Positions 27,507 through 40,158 of a stretch of DNA of 64,000 nt are shown here, one piece after another. The notes below the pieces were generated by a model. It made no database searches, was not told the origin of the DNA, and saw nothing but the letters and a program-made list of their open reading frames with translations. Source of the DNA: Chamaea fasciata (Eukaryota > Chordata > Aves > Passeriformes > Sylviidae); assembly GCA_029207755.1 (NCBI GenBank), contig JARCOQ010000006.1, positions 73,010,093 through 73,074,092 on the forward strand, in the 5' to 3' direction. The stretch's first letter is position 1. Every line of letters begins with the position of its first letter. The position numbers and the translations under genes are program-made.

Positions 27507-30500
27507 CTGCAGCAATGACAGGGAGTCCCACCTCAGGAGGGGCACCACATGCAGCTCGTCTGTGCTGGAATGTGGGCACACCTACAGCAACCTCACATGC
27601 ATGTTGCGTTTTGCAGGCACCTTCACTGCCCCACAGACGCCAGGAAAACTCACTGTAACGACTGAACTCGCACTGTCACAGCACTTGGATAAAGGGTGTC
27701 ACCAAGAGTTTCCCATCCTGAACTGTGACTGAAGCAAGTCCAGGCACTGGTTTCAGACTGGATTCGCTACCAAAGAGCAAAAGCCTTCCACATGCTTTGG
27801 TGAGTTACACTTTGATGTTTTGCATAGCAGAGACAGAGTTCACTGGCCTTGGGAGCTACAGTAAGCACAGAGCAGATGGAGGGTACATCAGCTTCACTTC
27901 CCTTAGGAGATTTTGGCTGGGCTTCCAACAATCCTCTGGAAAGTAAATATTTCCAGTGAAACAGTTCTTTACAAAAACAGCGAATTAGGAAAACATGTGA
28001 TACAAACCCACACATATTCAAAGCACATTGGTATTAGCATGCAATTCAGCGGGGTTTAATCCTCAAGCCTGATGGGAATTGCAAAACACAAAAGCAGAGA
28101 ATCCTTTACAAATTAGGCATAATAATTCATAATCTCAGGCTTTCATTATTATGTCTATAACTAGGTCAGAATTGACTACCCTAACATACACAGTGGGACA
28201 GGCTGGAAATCTCCTTTCAGTACAATAGATAATCTCATATATAATGGCTCTGGGATGGAGGGGAGAGGGGAAAAAGCCCATTTCAGGTACAAGTATATCA
28301 AGTTTAAATTGTTAAATGATAACCATTTTTAATTAGGAGAAAAAAAAAAAAAAAGACATTTAGGCCATTACCTAAACTGTGTTAGCACTGATTCTGGGGA
28401 GAAACATGGTAAAAAGCTGAGCTAGCATGAACAGTTTAATCTTGTCCCTTGGCTGAGTGTGAAGTCATGCACTGTTCTGGGTACTGCACTGTGAAGTAAC
28501 CATAACTTTATAGCAAACTCTTTCTTTCACCTTTAAGACCAAATCTGCTGCTGAGATAGCTCTTTTTCCCACCACCCCTAATATTTTATGTAAAAATAGC
28601 AAACATGAAGCTCCTTGAGAAGTGGCACACTGCAGTCCAAGCCAACTGCTCTTCCTACATCCCTCTCCCTGCTGCCTCCAGCTCCCCTTCTGCCAGTGCT
28701 GTTCTCAGGATGGCTAAACACAGCCACTCACATGCTGCACAGCAGGGCTTCTGACACCAGCAAGGCCCTGGAGGGCTATTTTCACCCTCATTTTGCTTTC
28801 TCTGCCTCTGACGTTGTTATTTAATCATTCCTTCCACCAACATGCAGGTCCCCCCCATTCACCCTCTCTGCTCTTCCCTGCTATCAGCTCATTCCCTTCC
28901 CCCTTTCTACTGTTTTCTCCAAGTCTTGCTATCCAGCTCAGTTCCTTCATCTTTCTATTTTCCCATTGAAATTGGTGATGGGAGAGGGAAAACACATGGC
29001 AAACTCAGCAGTATCCATAAGCCAGGAGTGAAGTGCACTGAGCACTCCCTTACAGCACGCAATTTTAGGTCTCAAATGGTGTGCTCTGTTATCATTTGGG
29101 ATGGTTTAATGACAGGTTACTGCATTGCTGTGCCCTACAGAAGGGAAAGGAGTCCAGGACTTTACCTAACACATGCAATTGCTACCTACAGGTAAATCCT
29201 GATTTAGCTTTCCCAGCCTTTGTCAAAATCTACCCCAACCAGGTCCTGAATTAGCTTTTGATGACAGTGGATACAGTTCCTCAAATTCAGACTGAAGTGT
29301 TGATTCTTACCAGCAAAGTTAAAGACATTTGACCTTTAGGAGCAAAGATCGTAAGTCAAAATACTTGCTGGCTTGAGTCATTGAAGCTGGCAGAAAGCTC
29401 CCCTCACACAAAGCACGATGAGTTTCGTGTGCTCTATCACGCTGTTTATTGATTTTTCGAGTATTATTGTTGGCCAATAGGGATGAAATTCCTTCCAACT
29501 TAATCACAACTGTTAGAGCAGATTATTTGGTTAGGTAAGAAACTCTGACACTTTCTGCAGACAGCGTCCTCCACTTGAACTCCCTGAAATTGCAATCCTG
29601 TATATTCCCATAGTCAGTTCCAGCGCAATGTAACCTCTACTAAAATAAATCATTTTGATTATAGGCTAAGCTTCACTTCTTAAATAATTTCACTAGCTAA
29701 TGCACTTTAAAAACTCCCATAAACAGTGTTTCTACCCCACTAACAGCCACAGAGCAGTGACAAGGTACAGATTTGTCTACAATTTCTTTTTCTAAATGCT
29801 TCTAAAAAGCATTTCAGCTTAACAATAACTCCAAAAAGACACATTAAATTTAGTTCTGTGATCCCTGCCCATCCCACACATGAAATACCTTGCAAAGTTG
29901 TCAGCTGCTACTGAAAAAGGAAACTTTTATAATCTCTGTTCTTTGACAAATTAATAGAATTTTGAGTGCTTTCATTTTCATGTATCTAACCTCAGAGGCT
30001 TAAAATGGACCCTGTTTTCATCCATGACACTTCCAAAAGTGGGACAACAACAAAGAGGCATCCAAACCTTGCTCACAGTTTTTGGAAGCTGTGCCATCAG
30101 TGTTATACCACCCTTTCACACCAGTTAATAAACAGATTTGAGTTTTTGCAGTGCACTTGTTATAATTTGGCAGGGTTTCAAGTTAAACCCTCTATAGTTT
30201 ACCCATGCAAAACATCAAGAGGAAAGCAAAAAGCCCATTTATTCATCCCATGTTTGTTTCTGGGCAAGCTCACCAATAACTTTGACAGAGTCCCTCAGAA
30301 AATGCACTTGCTAGATGTGAGCCTATGAATTCATGCTCTGCCACCCAGCCCACAGAAACCCCCAACAAACCATTTTCTTGTCTTGGATTCGATTTTAGAA
30401 GCCAGGTACAAGCTGAGGCCTTAGCACTGCCCTGCTAAGCCACACAAATTACATTAAGTACGTTGTGTGATTTTTTTGTTCTCTAGGCTGTGCTGCCTCC

Positions 30501-31189
30501 CTAAATGTCTTTTATTCCATTTTCTACAAGTTTGTCTTGTTTTCTTTTCTTCTAAACTCTGAGTCAATATTTTATTGATATACTCCTGCTGACTGGAGGG
30601 ATTTGGCTGCTGTTTATCACTGAATTTAAGAGAGTGCCAAAATAAACAGTCCTAAGTGAAATAATAAGCACCCTTTTCCTTTTCCAGGATTGCAAAAGTG
30701 CCCTCTAATGGCCCATCTGTACCTCTCACTTCTTCCCCAAACTCTGTCTCAACTGAGCCTTAAAGCCAGAGGGAAATGTCCTGCTGGCTGACCAACTGTG
30801 GGAGTCAGACTGAGGATGGAGCATCCAGAGGGTCCCATCGCCTCACAGACAGGGCTGCTTCCAGGCGACAAGGCCACTCAGTTTCACCTGCCAGGCATCA
30901 AGACACTGAATCCAAGCAGGCTGAGGTAGCCAGGGTAGGTGGCCAGGGTTTCCTTGGATTTGAACCCGGAATGCGGCAGTGCTGTCCCCAGGTGAGCAGC
31001 TCCCAGGCTACACAAACACTCCAGTAGCAAGAGCCACACCTCAGGAGAGGTTTGCTCAATGAACCCAGCTGTATTTACCTAGAAAGATCAACAGAAGAAA
31101 AATACATGTTGTACATTGGAGAGGGAGATACATGATTTTAAACACTTCAAAATTCACCACCTTGCCAGAGGCTTGAGGCTTTTCCCTTC

Positions 31190-31330
31190 TTTCACAAAGT
31201 ATAAATAACCATTTTATAAACGGCATTTTATAACCCTGAGCTATAAGCGCATACATGAAAACAATTGTTAAGTCAGGTCGCGGGTTTTATGACAATTACA
31301 ATTAATTCCTATCTTTTTAATAATCTCCTT
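31190..31330. promoter_or_regulatory. Possible conserved non-coding element in NDNF intron 1
   Basis: This is a low-repeat, AT-rich stretch with clustered homeodomain-type cores (CAATTA, TAATTCC, ACAATTG) and an isolated CpG cluster (TCGCG at 31278-31282). The call rests on composition and motifs only. Confidence 0.2.
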
Positions 31331-32716
31331 ACCCAACCTTTCCAAAATCCCACCCACAAAAGCCCTTCACAGCCCTCTCTCCTGCCTTTAAGACCTCCAG
31401 ATAACAAACTCCATCTGCAAATCTCCAGGTAAACTGCAATTAGGACCAGAAATGGAGAGGATAATGGGATTTGCAGCTGGCTCAGGTTCTGTGAGGGACA
31501 AATTAGCTGGAGTTGTGGCAGCTCCTCGTGGGGTTTTCCCACAGGCTCAGCAGGATGGGCACATCCCCAACCCAAGCCAGAAACAGGTGGCCTTGGGGAC
31601 AAATGAAATCACCCCATTTTTGATTCCCCTGCTCAAGCCTATGGCATTTTCTGACTGACCTTTTTTTCCCAGAACTGAAACGTGGCTGTGCAGGGCGTAC
31701 TCTATAAGGGATCAGAGGCCCCCTGCCTGCATCCCACCACAGAAATCCCACCCAGCAAGCCAAGGATCCATTTTGTTTGGCTGTTGGGAATCCAAGCAGT
31801 TGTGTCCTCCTGTTTGGGCTTCACTGTGCATTTATTTCACACAGACACTCACAGGAAGGCTCAATCTCACCGAACACACCTATGCTGTGGAAAAAGGGAG
31901 CAAAGTATTGGATTCATCACATGCAACACTGGCACCTGTTCATGGTCATCTTCCTTGACCTATGGAAATAATTTGCTTTACTCCTCAGCTGTCTGCAGGT
32001 CAGCCACACCTGTGAAGGACTTAAAATACCAAAACAAAAAAGATCTGGGTTTACCTGGAGCAACTGCGTCTGGAATAACCAAACCCTCACGTGAATGGGA
32101 AGAGTGCGACTGTAATTTACTGAGGATAATTTCAAGGCACTGCCTGACACAGTGCTCTTGGGTTGCATTTCTTCTCTTTTTATTGTATGGATGGTTAACT
32201 TTTTTTCCTCCTTACATCCTATTTTTAAACTCTGGTGTGCTGGGGGTGGGTTTTTTTTTTTCTGTTTACATTACCCATGCTGCATCTCATAGTAAGTCTG
32301 CAGATTTATTGACATGATTTAAGTCCAGCTTTGGAAATAAAAGGGCACTGTGTGACTGCTTTGACTTATTATAGGAATGCTGCAAGTAAAGAGGCCGTGA
32401 GCTTCTCCATTATACCCTCCTTTTCCAGAGATATATGCCACAAATACATGCACCTCAGCACACACAGTTATCACCTGAGCAACAGAGTTTAAAAGCACTT
32501 ATAAATTTGGATTGTAGTGCAATTAGTTCTTTTTAATGGGCAAACAAGGAAAAAGAATGCATTTGCAATTTAAGCATTTAATGGAAGCTGCTCAGTTTGT
32601 TTGTTTAGGGGGAGACCAGAGGGGAAAAGTGAAGGTCTGCTGTTTAATGCTGACTATTCCCTAAAGGATGTGGAAAACGCTTGGTATGCTTTTCATTTGG
32701 ACGTTTTTGTGATTCC

Positions 32717-32734
32717 TTTTTTTTTTTTTTTTTT
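32717..32734. repeat. Poly-T run
   Basis: Eighteen consecutive thymines on the plus strand. Confidence 0.9.
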
Positions 32735-35357
32735 AGCATTGCTTTTGAAAACTTGTTGTTCGGTCCTGCCTGGTGCCTGGGGAAAAAGCATGGGCCAGGC
32801 AGGGCTGTGGGACCTCTTCAGGGGCTCAGAACAAGGAATGCAGCCCTAACAGGGATGCAAGGGTGTATCACTGTCTCTGTGGATTTTAAAGACCAATTTT
32901 TTGTGTAGTGCCACAGCCAGCTTGACATGGCAGCTCCCGTTGGCAGGACCAGCTGTAACTGGGAGGGCAGGAGCTCCCAGGGACCTGTAATCCATGGATT
33001 AAAGCTCCCTAAGTATGCAGGGACATGATGGACTATAATGGCCCCTTTGAAGCATGGAGAGTCCACCGTGTCAGTAATTTGTGGATTGACCGAGTACTTC
33101 TTGCAATTCCAGTTTTCCTTTGCTGAGAGTATTGTTTTAGCCAAGCAAATCACTGTAGCATTAAAGGGAAAAAATACAACCATGTAAAATTAGGAAGGTA
33201 TGAAGAAATAAGGGTACATTTCTACCAAATCTTAATGGACAACAGTGGCAGTGAGGTACAGCTTGGGGGAGAGGTTAACTCCAAAGGGGCATCATTAGAA
33301 AATACAGAACTGTCTCAAATTAGACATGTTAGAAAGCAAACGTACTCAGGGAGATACGGTATCAAAAAAATCAAATTTTACACAGACTATTTTGTTTCTA
33401 AACTGAGACTTATTTATTTTTCCACTATTAGTGGAAACAGATTCAGCCCTGATCACATCAAAATCATCACCCCGGAGCTGGTGGCAGCTGGACGCTTCGA
33501 AAACCAGCTGAGCCAGGAGATGCCATTTGGGACACTCAAGGAAATGGTTCTTAGTTTTCTTTTTTTCAAAGAGAGATCAAATACCAGCGCTGCTCTCTTC
33601 TCTTTCACAGCCACCTCTGCCCACGAGACTCAGCGCTGAGTGTCAAACCCAAACAGACAGCGTGTCCCCGGCGGCCCCTGTTACAATGCTCGGTTGTTCC
33701 GTGCCTCGCCTTGAGAGTGGGTGGCAGCGGCATGGGGAGCAGGGATGTGCTGGAGCACGGGGTGGCAGCCAGCTGACAGCCTTCCCTCCAGGAGAGACGT
33801 TACCTCCCCTGGCCACTCCAGCACCGGCTGGATCCCTGCTGCTGTCCCTGCTCATCCTCACAAGCCTGTACAGAACCTCCAGGTGGCTGGATGTCACTCC
33901 TGGAGAGGGCAGACATCATGGGATAAGTGACTGCTACCAGCTCCTTCAGAGGAAAATGTGTCACACTCGGAGAGTCTGACCCAAGTCGGAGTAGAGGAAT
34001 TTTTTCCATAGTCTCAGCAGGGGTTGAGCCCCAGTTGGAGAAATAAGGCAGAGAAATCTCAGTTTGCACAACTCCAGGCCATTTAAGATAACCAGTCCTG
34101 AATGCCACACAGCTCTACCACAAATATTTCAGTGCAAGCGCTGGAGGTGTTTTATAATGGAAAGTAATTATTATCCCCCTGTTACAAGCAATAAAAGTAG
34201 GGCAGAGACTTTCCTTGTTCAAGGAAATCCCAATATAATCCTTTGCTTTAATCATAAAACAATAGCTTTCCTCGGCCAAGTCATTCCGCCTTCAGCACAG
34301 CTCTCCGGGTGTAGGTTGCTCACTCTGTGATAAATTTCAGCGAGGGGATTAGCGGGGAAGAACACACAAACAATTACAAATTACAACCAACACCAGCGTG
34401 TTGGTATTTGCTACAGTTTCCCACTGTTCCTCTGGAATACGTCGGGATGACATTATGAGTGAGCACCCTTGCCAAAATCCTCCAGGGACAGGGATGAAAT
34501 GTCAGGGCATGATACAGAGCAGGGACAGAACCAGGATCTGCATCTTGCTGTCACATCCTCAAACCATCAGGGCAGGAAGACTTGGAAAAGTGCCACAACA
34601 TAAACCCAAAGTCATTAACTTTGTTAACTACTGAAGGAGTTAAAGTTGCTTGAGCCATTCCTAGGGAATACCGCTGGCATGGCAGCTGCTCCTGGCCAAC
34701 AAGGTGTTTGCTAAAGGGGAGAACACAAGGGGCAGGCACAGGGCAGGGAGCAGTGGGAGAGGTAGGGACAGGCAGGGAGCTGCAGGTCACCTGAGTGACT
34801 CCCAGAGCAGGAGCAGAGCTCAGCAGCTCCAGCAACAACCGGGGCACTCACATTCTGGGGAAAGCTGTGCCAACAGCACACTGGAATTCCTTATGCACTT
34901 CTCCCCTTCTGCTCTTTGGTTGGTGATTAATAAAGGGAACATTGCTTGGAAAACCTGTCAAGTGCACAGGGGCTGATTCCCACAGGTTCCATGAGACACG
35001 CAGTTTCCTTCAGCATCAGGAACACCATCACACACATACACAGGATTACAAACCACAGCCAGCCCACGGGTATTGCTATTCCCACTCACTCCCCTACCTC
35101 TACACACACAGATTTCCCACAACAGCGACTCAGGAATTCTCCTTTGTCATGTTACCACACCACCCCTTATTACCACCAAGGGTTTCTCACCTGCCATAGC
35201 ACAGAGAGGAACAGCAGCAGCTTTCCAGAAAGCTGGAAGAGCAGAGCAGAAGAGACTGCATCCCTGTGCTGCCACCAGAATGGTGTCCTGCAGTGGTGCT
35301 GACCCCAAAGGAATGGTGAGTTTTTGTACTGTGTTCAGAGTTTGGCCCATTTGAGAA

Positions 35358-35618
35358 TTGTTTAGGTTGGAAAAGCCCTCTAAGACCATTGAGTGCAGTT
35401 GCTAACCCAGCACGGCGTCGGCCAGTGTAACCCATGTCCCCAAGTGCTACAACTACTTATATTTTAGATACCCCCACTGCCCTGGAAAACCTGTTCCAAT
35501 GTCTGAAAACCCTTTCCACGAAGAAGTTTTTTCTAATATCCAATCTAAACCTCCTCTGGCACAGCTTGAGGCCATTTCCACTTCTCCCATTTGGGAGTAG
35601 AGACCAGTACATATTACC
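35358..35618 (-). mobile_element. CR1 LINE fragment (3' part), minus strand
   Basis: The plus strand reads GGTTGGAAAAGCCCTCTAAG, then phrases such as CCCAGCAC, CCATGTCCCCAAGTGC and ATATCCAATCTAAACCTCC. These are the reverse complement of the well-known avian CR1 3' region. The typical terminal ATTCTATG octamers are missing, and there are many substitutions and a deletion, so the copy is old and dead. Only about 260 bases near the 3' end remain, the usual outcome of CR1 5' truncation. It lies inside the predicted NDNF intron 1. The short frames across it are not functional proteins. CR1 abundance is a hallmark of birds and other reptiles and supports the organism call. Confidence 0.88.
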
Positions 35619-38600
35619 TATGACCACAGTAATATATGTTATATTGATAGCTAATCCCTCAAAATTTCCAATCTCTGAATTATCATCAGAATCCAAATCT
35701 CTCTGATTGCACTTACTATCCAAAACTGGATTAATTTTTAATATTTTTTGTCTTCAGCTTTAAAAGTATGCAAAGGAAACCTTAGGCCTTGCAAGTCCTT
35801 AATGAACCCTTAAGGTGCTCTCTCATAATGATTTGTTGCATATCAGAGTAATTCACAGAGGCTGTGTCTCATTTTCCCAAGCTGGAAAAGGGCTGCTGAA
35901 AATATGTAAACATTTGTCAAGTATTTGAAAATGGAAAGTATCAAATGTAGGGCTGAAGCTGTTGATATTTACATATTTCTACCAGCAGCTCTTAGTGTTA
36001 GAGCTGGCAAATCTCAGCCACGGTTACAGCAGCAAAGACTCCCAAGATCCAGCATGGATATTGTCTCCCACACTGATCCCCAGCATCTCCAGGAAGCAGC
36101 ACAGATCATTTCTTAGCACCGGTTCTTGAGGGGCTGCAGTGGCTTAGAGCACAGGATGGCTCATCCTGGATGAACCACATCCCAGGGAACACAGTCAGCC
36201 TCAGAACTGCTCCTGGATGCCACTCAGCAAATTCCCCCTTTTGCATGCTTGCTTTTCTACAGTACATGGGTGGGTAGGTAGGTGAAGGAATGCTCACACT
36301 GCCTATATTTTGTATTTATTCCCCCAGCATCCTGCTTTTAAAAAAGACACAGATTCCCACAGATAAATTAGTGAAATTAGCTCAAAAAATTAATTAAAGA
36401 TGTTAGTGGAGGGTATGAGCTGCTCCAAATTTCTCAACATAGCTCCCTGCTGTCCCCACCATGGTGCCTGACACTTCCCACTGCTTCCAGAGAAAATCCA
36501 AACTTCCCCCGGCTGCTCATCCAGCATCACTCAATCACTCAACCCCTCCAGCACTAAGGAGCCATGTGACAGAGCAAGGATTTGACTGCAAAGGGCAAAA
36601 TGAAGGGGAGACAGTAAGGGAGAGCCATGGAGATTGCCTTGGTCAGAGCTGACACATGCACACTTGTCTGGAGAGGCTGTAAGACCCCACGAGTCCAACC
36701 ACAGCTCACCAGCCCATCACACCAAAGCAAGACAGGAGCATGTTTGGGAGCTGCCAGTCTTCAGTCTTCCTTCTGGCACTTTTTAGTTTTCTAAGCAGTG
36801 GACTTGTGCATTTCTGAGCTGGAAAGTCCTTCCTAAGTGGAAAAGGGATGGGTGCTCCAAAGGGATGTGGTGCCAGAGTTCAAACCTACCAGGGTCACCT
36901 GCAAAGCTGTGGTAAGGGGTCTGAAAAATCAGATTATTGCAAGAGTTGGTTTCAGCTCCACTTGAGTGCTAGGCCAGTGGTTATTTGTGCAGGCTGGCAG
37001 GGGAAAGGCAAGCCCTTCATGTGCTGGCTGCCAACAAAAGCAGAGGGGACCCATGAGGGCAGGGAGGCCGGGCTGTCATGGGTGAGCGAACATCCAAACA
37101 GCCCCAAAACCTCCGGCCTCCTTATGGTGGCCATACATCCCGGGCTGACACAGGAGGAAAGAAGGGAGAAGAAGGGAGGAGCTTCTGCATTCAGAGATGA
37201 CTGAAATGCACACCAAGGGCATTTCTTTTCCCAAAGGGGGAAAAAATGGTAAGAGCTCTGGTATGGGGTCTGGTGCTGCCTTCTGGGAGTGTCCCTTTGC
37301 CAGCAGCTGGAAATGGCTGCAACATTTTTGGGTGAAAACTGCTGCTACAGGACGAAGCGTCATTCCAGCATCACTGCTGATCGTTGTTAAACCCAAAAAG
37401 CTGTAAATTCTTAAAACAGTGTCTGCTCCTTGGTGCTTTGTCCCCTCAAGGCATCTCAGCAGAGGCTTGGACTGGAACCATGTGGGGGCTCTGCCCATGG
37501 CGATGATGCCCCCAGGTCTCACTTCACTCCCACACATTTTGCTGAGGGCCAGGAGTCGAGGTCTGCCCAGTCTTGGTGAACAGACCCACAATGCGCCCAC
37601 AGCGCCCAGTGGGGATGCTCATGTGCCCTGTGAGCAATAGGCTGAGCCAGAGCATGTTTTGGGCTACTGGAAACACACTTTGCTGAGGTCTCTGAATTTT
37701 GCATTTTCTAATTTAAGCCCTAACTGCCTGGATTTTCTCATAAACACCTTGCAACTGCTTTTTCTTAGATGAGTGGGAATTAGAATGTGTTCCATAAATT
37801 AACATAGCACATTTCCTTCCCTGAGCCTGCCACCCTGCTAACACACACTTGCAAGAGATGTCTTAGAGTCCTGCTTTAAAATACCTGCTTAATCCAAACA
37901 TTAAATTTAGACTTGTTCACATGATGTGAGAGGGTCTTAAAACCTACTTATTTTCCCTCTTACTATTTTTTCTGACTATTGTACTATAACAGGATTATAA
38001 AAGTTTTAATCGACTGACATTAAATCTTCCCTGCAAAATTGTAACTTTAATACCCCCTAGGACTATTAGACTTTTATTCATTATTTCTCATTACTGAAAA
38101 ATCAGTTTGAGAGAGCCCCTAGAGTCTTCCCCAAGTAAGGATAAGATCCTATTAGTCATACAAATCATACTCAAGTAAGTAATTCTTACCCAGGAGAGAA
38201 AACCCCTGGGGAATTAAGCACAGATTTAGTAGCCAAAGGAAGGGAAGGAATGGGGACTAGAAACTGTTAACGCTGCTCACTGATGTTTTCCTTCACATCC
38301 AGAGACCAGCTGACAGCTCCAGGACACTTGGTTTTCCCACACCATCATCATCCTGATCTGTAAACTGCTTAATTTCCATCAGGTTTCTGGATTTCAGAAT
38401 GCTGAGGCACGTTTAGACTGTTTGACTATAAACAAATTAGCAGTAAATCTGCTGCACCTAAACAAAGTAGAGAGAGACCGATGGAGACAGAGAGAGAGCA
38501 CTCGCTTCTTCACAATATTCTGGCTGCTTTGTACAAACAGATCTTCCTTTTCAATCATTCTTGCAAATGTGTGTGAGGAACCCGCAATCTTGCTGCTTCT

Positions 38601-40128
38601 TGGCTGGTCTGGTGCTGCTCTGTCTTGGTACTGAGCAAGCTAAAGGTGAGAAAGATGAAAAGCATCATTTTACTCACCCCCTAATAAAGTTTCAACAAAG
38701 TTGTGTTTTCTCAAATAATACAGGGGGAAAAAAAGACAGAAGAAATAGACTCAATTAGGCAAACAATGCTTTCGCCCTGTAAATCACGGGGGAAGTGTCG
38801 GCCTCAGTGCTGTGTCACCTTGGGAGCGTGTGAGGGTCACGCTGGAAGGGCACTCATATCCGGACCTGTGGAGCAGGGAATGAGGTAGGAGAGATAAATT
38901 ATTGCCTTTTGCTTTTCAGTTTCCCAGCTGCTCACAGCAAGTACCCACTGCTTCCTATCTCAGCTGTCACACAAGCAACAAACATCTCTCTAACCCCTGA
39001 GTTTAATTACCCTGAAGCAAGAGCAGTCCCAGTTCAGGCCAAATTTGAACAACTCTGAGAAATCTGTGAGAAATGCTGAAAATAGCTGCCTGGGTGGAAG
39101 GCCAGAGCCCACTGCAAGACGCTCTGTGCAGGATCTGCTGCACCCCTCTGGTAACAGGCATGTTTGTGTTTAGTGAAGCAGTTGTGGAGTGGGGCTGGCT
39201 TCTCAGGCCGCTCGTGTTTCTGATTACTGCAATGTCATTTAAAATCTATCCTGTAAAATACCCTCCATCAGGCTTTTGGTGAATTTGGACTGTCAGCTAC
39301 CTCACACATGAGGTGACATGACATACTGCCTGTTTCTGATGTGTCCCACATGACTGACATGCTCCCTGCAGAGCAGTCCAAGCCATCCACGCAATCGTGA
39401 GATTTTCATCTGGTTCCTGTTACAGCTCTGTGTTAACATTTATCCTTCTCCTGTTCAGTGGGTGTCCTTGCATGCAGCAAATGAGAAAATTGATTCTGAA
39501 AGAACAAGCTTCTTTCTAATATTTACTCTCTTTCTCTCCCCTCTGAATGTATTTCCAGCTTTAAGCACATTCTCCTGGAGTTATGATTTATTATCCTGAC
39601 CTGCTTTCTAATCTAAGGGCAAATACTTCCTCTCCTAATGACATTTTGCTAAAGTTTTCAAACATAACATCTCCTCAGCCTTCAAAGCTCCTTCCATCCA
39701 TCCAGGAGCTTATTTCAGTCATCTTCTCAGGCAGAAACTATCCCTGTTTGATCTAACGAGGATTTTTGCCACAGAAGTAGATCTTAGTCACGATGTGAAA
39801 CAGAACAGTTTCTGCACTCCACCCCTTCCCCAAAGCGATGCTCGCTCACTCACTGCTCCACTCATGAGTTAACAGAGCTCAAGCAGTGCTGTAAGTCCCT
39901 TCTCACTGGTCTTACCTGGGATATTCTTCTTCCTTGGATGTAATTCTGATTTCTTCTGCTTTATGCCTGCCCATACAGTCAGTGACACCAAAATGCAGAG
40001 CTCACCAGCATTCAGTATCACCCCAGGTGCTCCATGATCAGCATAAACTCCAGTCTCATGGCCTATCTATGCTCTCTCACATGGAACTTAAATTTCAAAC
40101 ACGTATTCCTTGATACATAACTGGCTGG

Positions 40129-40158
40129 GGTTATCCTCCCTGATGCTGGAGGATAACC
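40129..40158. repeat. Perfect inverted repeat, 11-bp arms, 8-base loop
   Basis: GGTTATCCTCC (40129-40139) and GGAGGATAACC (40148-40158) are exact reverse complements. The pairing does not extend beyond the arms, so it is too short for a microRNA precursor. Confidence 0.9.

Noticed and set aside
31682..32317. 211-codon plus-strand frame
   Set aside because: The peptide resembles no protein I know, has no splice or promoter context, and runs into a T-rich tract. It is probably chance.
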